Assembly (NCBI GenBank): GCA_016763665.1
Contig: JAESTI010000199.1
Coordinates: 1-7,176, forward strand
Direction: 5' to 3'
DNA length: 7,176 nucleotides
Source of the DNA: Bacteroidia bacterium
GTDB lineage: Bacteria > Bacteroidota > Bacteroidia > Flavobacteriales > NORP286
The notes beneath the pieces were generated by a model. That model had not been told where the DNA came from. It saw only the letters and a list, made by a program, of their open reading frames with translations, and did not search any database. Position 1 is the first letter of the stretch, and each line of letters opens with the position of its first letter. The position numbers were made by a program, and so were the translations under genes. Shown in pieces: positions 1-4,751 of this stretch.

Positions 1-751
1 CTGGGATTACAAAAGATTTAGAGAAGTAGCTGATCAAGTTGGGGCTGTTTTATTGGCAGATATTGCTCACCCTGCAGGGTTGATCGCTAAAGGATTATTG
101 AACAATCCTATGGAACACTGTCATGTTGTAACCACAACAACTCATAAAACATTAAGGGGCCCGAGGGGTGGAATGATAATGATTGGAAAAAATGAAGCAA
201 ACCCAATGGGTATTTTAACCACCAAAGGAAAAACGAAAAGAATGGGAACTGTTTTGGATAGTGCCGTATTCCCTGGAACACAAGGAGGCCCACTTGAACA
301 TGTAATTGCTGCCAAGGCCGTTGCATTTCGAGAAGCACTTTCCGATGATTTTAAAATATACGGCCAACAAGTGATCAACAATGCCAGCACTATGGCTAAA
401 GCATTTATGGATAAAGGCTACAAAGTAATTTCCGGTGGAACTGACAACCACTTGATGTTAATTGATCTCAGGCCAAAAAACTTAACCGGCAAAGTAGCTG
501 AAGATACACTGATAAATGCTGACATAACGGTCAACAAGAATATGGTTCCTTTTGATGACCAAGCACCGATGATAACTTCCGGGATAAGAATTGGAACTGC
601 TGCAGTAACTTCAAGAGGAATGAATGAAGATGATGTTCTTCAAGTTGTTGAGCTAATTGATGAAGCCTTAATGAATAAAGATGACGAAGCTAAAGTGTCA
701 TCCATCAAAGAAAGGGTGAACCAATTTATGGAAGGGTTTCCGCTTTATTAA
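1..751 (+). CDS. glyA: Serine hydroxymethyltransferase, C-terminal part (5' end outside window)
   Basis: PLP-dependent cytosolic enzyme that interconverts serine and glycine while moving a one-carbon unit onto tetrahydrofolate. The reading frame is open from base 2, so the gene starts upstream of the window; about 249 of the usual 420-430 residues are visible. The TTG at 53 is an internal Leu codon, not a start. Visible hallmarks are the PLP-contacting Asp/His of ADIAHPAGL (Asp codon 59-61), the Schiff-base lysine in [14 protein letters not shown] (Lys codon 146-148), the [15 protein letters not shown] segment, [27 protein letters not shown], and the SGIRIGTAA segment whose Arg binds the substrate carboxylate in the family. 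The C terminus is intact and ends with TAA. It is a housekeeping gene, convergent with the envelope genes that follow and not expected to be linked to them in function. Identification is firm. Confidence 0.97.
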   Translation, partial: WDYKRFREVADQVGAVLLADIAHPAGLIAKGLLNNPMEHCHVVTTTTHKTLRGPRGGMIMIGKNEANPMGILTTKGKTKRMGTVLDSAVFPGTQGGPLEHVIAAKAVAFREALSDDFKIYGQQVINNASTMAKAFMDKGYKVISGGTDNHLMLIDLRPKNLTGKVAEDTLINADITVNKNMVPFDDQAPMITSGIRIGTAAVTSRGMNEDDVLQVVELIDEALMNKDDEAKVSSIKERVNQFMEGFPLY

Positions 752-816
752 GGCGAGGCTTACTAAATCTTCAATATTTAATAACCCTAACCCTGTGAAT
801 ATTAATCTGGTTCTTT

Positions 817-835
817 CTTTTAGTAATACTAAAAG
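817..835. repeat. 19-nt perfect palindrome between convergent genes
   Basis: The bases cttttagtaatactaaaag read the same on both strands apart from the central base (9-bp arms, 1-base centre; as RNA, about a 7-bp stem with a 5-nt loop). The palindrome overlaps the stop codon (829-831) of the minus-strand barrel gene and sits 65 nt after the glyA stop. It could be part of a two-way transcription end, but the stem is AT-rich and neither side has a clean U tract, so it does not fit a classical intrinsic terminator. The rest of 752-816 shows nothing I can name. Confidence 0.4.
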
Positions 836-1305
836 GTATATCTTCCACCTATCCCGCCATCTAAATCAATATCAAAAGGATCATCTACAATTTCCAGGTT
901 CATTATTATGTCAATAAACAATCTCACTGGATACTCCGGCACCTTATATTCTAATCCAATTACACCATCTATACCAAAGTCTGTGTTATTACCAGAACCC
1001 TTAAATTGTCCTCCTGCACCGTAATACCATGAAAATCCTTCTATATCATCTGTTTCACCGATTGTAGTTATTGCGTTGTGCAGTAAATAATGTAGGAAAA
1101 CACTTAATCCTCCATTTTTTCCAACAGTGGACCCAATATTCAATTCAAGAGCATGATCTGAAAAGTATTTCTTAAATGTAATTCCAGATGGGTTACCTAC
1201 TCTTAGGCCAATACTAATATTCTTTATTTGTAAATCCGACTCCTCTTCTTGTGCAAAAACAGTAAAACTGACTATAAATAATAGTAAAAATGATATTACT
1301 CTCAA
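829..1305 (-). CDS. Small outer-membrane beta-barrel-like protein
   Basis: A 158-residue exported protein. Residues 1-18 form a signal peptide (MRVISFLLLFIVSFTVFA) with likely cleavage before QEEES. The mature part has alternating strands rich in Gly and aromatics (ISIGLRVGNPSGITFKKYF, HALELNIGSTVG, GFSWYYGAGGQF, GIDGVIGLEYKV, GGIGGRYTF) and ends in Phe, the usual terminal residue of outer-membrane barrels. GNPSGIT...KYF, WYYGAGG and IDGVIGLEYK resemble small porin-like barrel proteins common in Bacteroidota. The start is TTG (1303-1305): no ATG lies in frame before the signal peptide, and an AGGAG motif sits 10 nt upstream. It follows lipoprotein D by 32 nt, so it is probably the last gene of that operon. 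Function unknown; a structural or passive pore role is a guess. Confidence 0.8.
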   Translation of the reverse strand: MRVISFLLLFIVSFTVFAQEEESDLQIKNISIGLRVGNPSGITFKKYFSDHALELNIGSTVGKNGGLSVFLHYLLHNAITTIGETDDIEGFSWYYGAGGQFKGSGNNTDFGIDGVIGLEYKVPEYPVRLFIDIIMNLEIVDDPFDIDLDGGIGGRYTF

Positions 1306-1315
1306 GTCTAAAAAA

Positions 1316-1320
1316 CTCCT
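1316..1320 (-). promoter_or_regulatory. Shine-Dalgarno-like AGGAG before the TTG start of the barrel gene
   Basis: On the minus strand the sequence reads AAAAGGAG, followed by 10 nt and then TTG. Bacteroidota mostly initiate without strong Shine-Dalgarno sequences, and the other genes here lack one, so this site stands out. It supports the TTG start and suggests the weak start codon is offset by a stronger ribosome site. Confidence 0.5.
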
Positions 1321-1337
1321 TTTATTAATTGGTATCT

Positions 1338-1802
1338 TTAATCAACAGGATCAAGTGAATAACTACCATCACCGTTAAAATCAGTAAGAGTAATAGTTAC
1401 TGTCCAATCACCAACTGTTCCTGCTGAAGATTGTCCAGAATCTGAGTCATCACCGACTCCTGCTGTCAAGGTTTTGTTAAGCACTTCCGTGCCAGAAGCA
1501 TCTTTGAGGGTTAAATTCAATGTCCCTCCATTTGAAGATGTAAGATCCATTGCAAACTCTGCTTTGGTAGATGTATTGTTCCATGTGAATGTTGATGTTG
1601 CATCACCTCCTGCGCCAGTTACATCACCATCACCCGTAGTAGTATTAACATTTATTGTAGGAAAAGTACAAGAACCATCATCTTTATCTGCATCTGCATT
1701 GTAATTATCTGCACTGGGGTCTATACACCCTTTTTGACCACAGCCTGAAAAGATTAATCCGGCAAATAAGATTGTCAACAAAAATAAATTTGATTTTTTC
1801 AT
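1338..1802 (-). CDS. Lipoprotein D with Cys-bounded DP/NYN/DDGSC motif and a beta-sandwich-like C-terminal region
   Basis: A 154-residue predicted lipoprotein. The type II signal peptide ends at ..LIFSGC with the lipidated Cys at residue 21. It is followed at once by GCIDPSADNYNADADKDDGSC (Cys26 to Cys45), an acidic Cys-bounded unit often found, singly or repeated, in secreted Bacteroidota proteins; the Asp/Asn spacing suggests metal (Ca2+) binding and the two Cys may pair. Residues 48-154 are rich in Thr, Gly and Asp, lack further Cys, and contain TFTWNNTS, GTLNLTLKDASGTEV and GTVGDWTVTITLTDFNGDGSYSLD. That layout resembles the pre-peptidase C-terminal / P-domain class of beta-sandwiches, and DFNGDG (141-146) could bind Ca2+. 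The gene lies 33 nt after lipoprotein C and 32 nt before the barrel gene, so the three are probably co-transcribed. Export is well supported; the fold is an inference. Confidence 0.82.
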   Translation of the reverse strand: MKKSNLFLLTILFAGLIFSGCGQKGCIDPSADNYNADADKDDGSCTFPTINVNTTTGDGDVTGAGGDATSTFTWNNTSTKAEFAMDLTSSNGGTLNLTLKDASGTEVLNKTLTAGVGDDSDSGQSSAGTVGDWTVTITLTDFNGDGSYSLDPVD

Positions 1803-1835
1803 GATTTTTAAGTTTAATATTGATTTGTAAATAAA

Positions 1836-2249
1836 TTAATTAGCAGGTATAAGGTGTAATTCTTCATCTTTATCTTTCAGCCACATTTCTTTTGACTTTA
1901 GTTTTAAAATGTCGTAATAATCAATGTTATTATTGTCCTTTGTAATTTTTATACTTTCTTTATCGCTAATAAAATCCCACGTTCCACTTTTGTCAATCAC
2001 ATCATTATCCCTTTCAATCCATTCCCCGTCTTTAGCGAATTCCCACGTTTCTCCGGCATAATCTGACGTAACTACTTCATTATCGTCAATATCAAAAGCA
2101 TATTCTATCTTCCACTTATTCGCTACTCTTCCTTTTTTGCTTTTCAAACTCAAAGCAGGGCCTTCTTCATATTTTTTGCAACCTGTCATAGATGTTAATG
2201 TAAACACCCCTAGTATTGCAAGAACTGATAACTTTTTTAAATTTTTCAT
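1836..2249 (-). CDS. Lipoprotein C, CKKY[DE][DE]G lipocalin-like family
   Basis: A 137-residue predicted lipoprotein. The signal peptide (MKNLKKLSVLAILGVFTLTS) ends in a lipobox, MTGC, with Cys24 lipidated. The mature start CKKYEEGPALSLKSKKGRVANKWKIEYAF is typical of small Bacteroidota lipocalin-like lipoproteins. Further family marks are ETWEFAKDGEW (67-77), SGTWDF (88-93) and YYDILKLKSKEMW (111-123), consistent with a small antiparallel beta-barrel. It is a paralogue of lipoproteins A and B, which share the CKKY start, the SG[TS]W strand and the D-Y-x-I-[LM]-K-L strand. Translation starts at ATG 2247-2249 just after a highly structured 154-nt gap, which suggests a new transcription unit; no clear TAnnTTTG element was found there. 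It begins a three-gene run with lipoprotein D and the barrel gene. Ligand and role unknown. Confidence 0.85.
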   Translation of the reverse strand: MKNLKKLSVLAILGVFTLTSMTGCKKYEEGPALSLKSKKGRVANKWKIEYAFDIDDNEVVTSDYAGETWEFAKDGEWIERDNDVIDKSGTWDFISDKESIKITKDNNNIDYYDILKLKSKEMWLKDKDEELHLIPAN

Positions 2250-2272
2250 ATTTGTAAGTAGTAAATTTTAAG

Positions 2273-2402
2273 TTGTTGATTAATTGTACTTTTCATATTG
2301 CTAAAAAACAAGGTCATGTTGAGCGGAGTCGAAACATAGACCAGTAGATTTCGACTCCGCTCAATCTGACGCTTATTAGTTAAGGTTTCAATTAATCAAC
2401 AA
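2273..2402. repeat. Nested inverted-repeat element in the gap between propeller gene and lipoprotein C
   Basis: Two nested inverted repeats fill most of the gap. The outer pair is ttgttgattaattg (2273-2286) against caattaatcaacaa (2389-2402), a perfect 14-bp match that ends one base before the propeller gene's stop codon. The inner pair is TTGAGCGGAGTCGAAA (2319-2334) against TTTCGACTCCGCTCAA (2349-2364), a perfect 16-bp match with a 14-nt loop, extended by GTCA/TGAC (2313-2316 / 2367-2370) after a 2-nt mismatch. The inner stem is much richer in GC than its surroundings. No open reading frame lies inside. The GAGCGGAGTCG core is, from memory, a recurring intergenic palindrome in Bacteroidota. 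It may be a REP/MITE-like dispersed repeat, a terminator, or both. Confidence 0.75.
2302..2370 (-). terminator. Hairpin plus T tract after the propeller gene
   Basis: Read on the minus strand, the inner hairpin (16-bp perfect stem, 14-nt loop, 4-bp outer extension) is followed within a few bases by TTGTTTTTTAG (about 2302-2310). A strong stem then a T run fits an intrinsic terminator for the upstream gene ending at 2404, separating it from lipoprotein C. The stem is longer than usual for a terminator, and the same palindrome may be a dispersed repeat, so termination is an inference. Confidence 0.55.
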
Positions 2403-2403
2403 G

Positions 2404-3651
2404 TTAATTAAAAATAATTTTTTCAGTATGCATTTTACCCACATTATTGATAATCTTAAGTATATACATCCCTGGCGTTATTCCATCATTAGAAAGCGTA
2501 ATATTGGGTTCTTTAATTTTATTTCTCTGCAAAATTAAATTTCCTGTCAGATCATACAAAGCAAAAGAGCTTTCATTTTCAGAAAATTGAGATAGATCAA
2601 TAGTTACTTTATTACTAGCTGGATTTGGATAAATGCTAACGTAGTTAGGCTTTGCATTATTATCTATCATCGATGAAGGAAAAAGACTATAATACCCAAT
2701 GGTACCATTATCTCCACAATACCACCCTAATGAAGCTGTTCTCATGGAAATTGAAAGAATATCTTGGTTACTTCCACTTAACTGACTATTCCAGGTACTG
2801 CCTCCATCAGTTGTGTAAAGAATGGTTCCGCCACCACCGGATATCCAGCCGTTATTTTCATCAACAAAAGAAACACTAAAAAGATCAACATTGGTTCCAC
2901 TGGTTTGCTCTGTCCAGGTTTTTCCGCTGTCTGCTGAAGTAAGTATAGTTCCTGCTTCTCCTACAGTCCAGCCCGTTGAAGTATTGATGAAAAATATATC
3001 GAAATAATCCAGTATGGGTAATCCAGCAGTATATGCTACTGCCCAACTACTACCACCATCATAAGTATTTAGTAATGTCGTTTCGGCTCCACTTATATGA
3101 CCAATATTTGCATCTGTAAAATCAACCGCAAACAATTCAACATCAGTTCCACTTGTTTGTTGTGTCCAGGAAGATCCCGCATTTGAAGATGAATAAATAG
3201 TCCCGTCCCTTCCTACTATCGAACCATTATTTGCATCTGCAAAATCTACATCACTAATCCTTTCAGTAAAAGATATGTTGGCAGTCCATGCCAATCCACC
3301 GTTCAATGTTATCATTACAAGCCCATCTCCAGAATCCTGCTCTTTCCCAACAGCAATACCATGATCAGAGGTAAAAAAATAACTTGAGGAAATATCATAT
3401 TTTTCAAAACCTGTTGTTGCCTTGAGCCAATTGACACCCCCATCAGTGGTTTTTAAAAAAACACCTGAGATAAAATTACCAAATGCATCCGATGTATCTC
3501 CAAATGCCCAACCTGTACTATTGTCAGCAAAGTTAATATGGTTTAATTTTCGATCTGTATTTGCAGATTGAAAAGACCAGGTTTGTGCGCTAACGAAGTT
3601 AGCAAACCCCAAAATAATAAGGCTTACAATAACTGTTTTAATTGAATTCAT
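2404..3651 (-). CDS. Secreted seven-bladed Ycf48/BNR-like propeller with T9SS sorting domain
   Basis: A 415-residue protein from the ATG at 3649-3651; a GTG two codons earlier is also possible but would only lengthen the signal peptide. The Sec signal peptide (MNSIKTVIVSLIILGFANFVSA) is cleaved before QTW. Seven copies of an xxG(W)xxxG strand follow (STGWAFG, HGIAVG, NNGSIVG, NIGHISG, STGWTVG, NNGWISG, SLGWYCG), with six Asp-box-like turns of the TTDGGSTW type, all consistent with a seven-bladed Ycf48/Hcf136-like beta-propeller (about residues 24-322). Residues about 337-415 form a T9SS type A sorting domain (IYPNPASNK, LYDLTGN, GMYILKI, ending KIIFN). The protein is therefore probably exported across the outer membrane and attached or released. 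Such propellers usually mediate binding; no catalytic residues were recognised. It follows lipoprotein B by 30 nt and is probably co-transcribed with it. Its last blade resembles that of the large PKD protein. Confidence 0.9.
   Translation of the reverse strand: MNSIKTVIVSLIILGFANFVSAQTWSFQSANTDRKLNHINFADNSTGWAFGDTSDAFGNFISGVFLKTTDGGVNWLKATTGFEKYDISSSYFFTSDHGIAVGKEQDSGDGLVMITLNGGLAWTANISFTERISDVDFADANNGSIVGRDGTIYSSSNAGSSWTQQTSGTDVELFAVDFTDANIGHISGAETTLLNTYDGGSSWAVAYTAGLPILDYFDIFFINTSTGWTVGEAGTILTSADSGKTWTEQTSGTNVDLFSVSFVDENNGWISGGGGTILYTTDGGSTWNSQLSGSNQDILSISMRTASLGWYCGDNGTIGYYSLFPSSMIDNNAKPNYVSIYPNPASNKVTIDLSQFSENESSFALYDLTGNLILQRNKIKEPNITLSNDGITPGMYILKIINNVGKMHTEKIIFN
2686..3582 (-). repeat. 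Seven propeller-blade coding repeats, with a two-blade internal similarity
   Basis: Seven blade units of about 40-50 residues make up the body of the propeller gene. Two segments are unusually alike: SWTQQTSGTDVELFAVDF and TWTEQTSGTNVDLFSVSF, 84 residues apart, or two blades of about 42 residues each. This points to an internal two-blade duplication within the propeller. Confidence 0.7.
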
Positions 3652-3681
3652 GATCACTATTATTTAATATATGTTTAAAAT

Positions 3682-4128
3682 TTATTGAGCGGTTAAACGA
3701 AATTCATGGGTATCACCACCATTATCATACTGATACCAGAGCTCATCTTTCTTTAGTTTGAGAATAGTGTAATAATCCGATGAAACGGTACTGTTGTTTT
3801 CTGTTAATTCTAAACTGCTTACTTGTTTGATATTTAATTCGCTGTCTTCCTCGTCAAGTTCCCATGACCCTGATTCTGAAAAAGGATCTCCATCTTCATC
3901 CGTATATGACCGGGTGTATACTCCGCCATCTTTATACTCCTCAGTATATCCACTAATTAAAAGTTGTGAAGTTTCATCAATTCCATTGCGATAGTAACTA
4001 TCAAGTTTCCATGAACTTTTTACATTTTTATCTGCTTTACCAATTGAACCACCGTCCTCATATTTCTTGCAACTAATGAAAAATGAACTGCAAATGATTG
4101 TCAGTAATAAAATTTTCGTTATTTTCAT
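3682..4128 (-). CDS. Lipoprotein B, CKKY[DE][DE]G lipocalin-like family
   Basis: A 148-residue predicted lipoprotein. The ATG at 4126-4128 was chosen over the in-frame ATG at 4153-4155 for two reasons: it gives a normal signal peptide (MKITKILLLTIICSSFF) ending in lipobox FISC (Cys20), and a TAnnTTTG element at 4164-4171 would put the transcript start within a few bases of the upstream ATG, leaving it almost leaderless. The mature start is CKKYEDGGSIGKADKNVKSSWKLDSYYRNG. Later marks are SGSWEL (86-91) and DYYTILKLKKDELWYQY (118-134), shared with lipoproteins A and C. The middle is rich in acidic residues (YTDEDGDPFSES, LDEEDSE). It heads a two-gene run with the T9SS propeller protein 30 nt downstream, which suggests the two products act at the same site. 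Function unknown. Confidence 0.85.
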   Translation of the reverse strand: MKITKILLLTIICSSFFISCKKYEDGGSIGKADKNVKSSWKLDSYYRNGIDETSQLLISGYTEEYKDGGVYTRSYTDEDGDPFSESGSWELDEEDSELNIKQVSSLELTENNSTVSSDYYTILKLKKDELWYQYDNGGDTHEFRLTAQ

Positions 4129-4163
4129 AATAAAAGAATTCAAATAATTGAACATTTATTTTG

Positions 4164-4171
4164 CAAATGTA
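4164..4171 (-). promoter_or_regulatory. Bacteroidota-type -7 promoter element (TACATTTG)
   Basis: The minus strand reads TACATTTG, matching the TAnnTTTG -7 consensus of the primary sigma factor in Bacteroidota. A start site a few bases downstream (about 4157-4160) gives a leader of about 30 nt to the ATG of lipoprotein B. No good TTG -33 element is seen 17-23 nt upstream, so the promoter may be weak or need an activator. It is the only such match I found in the intergenic gaps of the minus-strand genes. Confidence 0.55.
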
Positions 4172-4190
4172 TAAACCATCGTTGAATAAT

Positions 4191-4269
4191 TCTAATAATA
4201 ATTTTCTGAATTTTACGGGTTTAAAATGCCTTATTCGTGCTATAATATTATTGGTTTTTTATTATTAGA
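4191..4269. repeat. AT-rich 11-bp inverted repeat between lipoproteins A and B
   Basis: tctaataataa (4191-4201) is matched perfectly by ttattattaga (4259-4269), 57 nt apart, within the 145-nt gap after lipoprotein A. The arms are nearly pure A/T, and a small palindrome (taatatta, 4243-4250) lies inside. It could help end transcription of lipoprotein A, but in sequence this AT-rich such a match may be chance. Confidence 0.25.
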
Positions 4270-4273
4270 GATT

Positions 4274-4726
4274 TTAACTTGATGACCTTGATTCATAACG
4301 GTAATGGTTACCATTGTAATCATGCTCCCAGATAAATTCACCATCATTGCCCTCAGTTAGTTTCATAATGTCATAAGTAATGGTGCTTGCTTCATCAGTA
4401 GGACTTGTAATAGTAATCTCAATCTGCTTGTTTTTATTTACGAGTTTCCAGGTTCCTGAAATCTTCCCTGAGCTTTTTTCTCTTGACATTGTGCCATCGC
4501 TTTTAAATGTCATGTCTTCTGTTACCTCACCAATTTGGGGGTTATCTGAAACCTTTTCTACAGATACATCATTTTTGTATGCTTTTTCCATTGACCATTC
4601 TTTAGGTATTATATCCTCTGCGTTACGAAGCGGACCGCCTTCATCATATTTCTTGCAACTTGTAGCAAACGTGGTAACAATTCCCAGGATCAATAGGGTA
4701 CCAAAAATCTTTTTAATACTTTTCAT
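4274..4726 (-). CDS. Lipoprotein A, CKKY[DE][DE]G lipocalin-like family
   Basis: A 150-residue predicted lipoprotein. The signal peptide (MKSIKKIFGTLLILGIVTTF) ends in lipobox ATSC with lipidated Cys24. The mature start is CKKYDEGGPLRNAEDIIPKEWSMEKAY. Family strands include MTFKSDGTMSRE (72-83), ISGTWKLVNKNKQIEITI (89-106) and ITYDIMKLTEG (116-126), ending in a basic/aromatic tail, HYRYESRSSS. It aligns end to end with lipoproteins B and C, with the best agreement at CKKY, SGTW and D-I-[LM]-K-L. The ATG at 4724-4726 lies 25 nt after the stop of the large T9SS/PKD protein, so the two are almost certainly co-transcribed, mirroring the lipoprotein B / propeller pair. No ligand-binding residues can be assigned. 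Confidence 0.85.
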   Translation of the reverse strand: MKSIKKIFGTLLILGIVTTFATSCKKYDEGGPLRNAEDIIPKEWSMEKAYKNDVSVEKVSDNPQIGEVTEDMTFKSDGTMSREKSSGKISGTWKLVNKNKQIEITITSPTDEASTITYDIMKLTEGNDGEFIWEHDYNGNHYRYESRSSS

Positions 4727-4751
4727 GATAATTAATTTTAGTTTTAAAAAT

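Noticed and set aside
108..451. Three minus-strand frames within glyA
   Set aside because: They overlap strongly conserved serine hydroxymethyltransferase coding sequence and show no independent features.
1474..1704. Plus-strand 76-residue frame opposite lipoprotein D
   Set aside because: Antisense shadow rich in Ser/Val/Pro, with no start signal or family features.
2273..2402. Insertion sequence with terminal inverted repeats
   Set aside because: Only 130 bp long and with no transposase frame, so a full IS is excluded; a non-autonomous element is kept as a hypothesis only.
2404..3657. Sialidase (BNR repeat enzyme)
   Set aside because: The Asp-box-like turns are shared with sialidases, but no Arg triad or other catalytic pattern is visible, and the xxGWxxxG strands fit Ycf48-like propellers better.
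4153..4155. Upstream ATG as the start of lipoprotein B
   Set aside because: It adds nine residues before a complete lipoprotein signal and lies only a few bases from the predicted transcription start.
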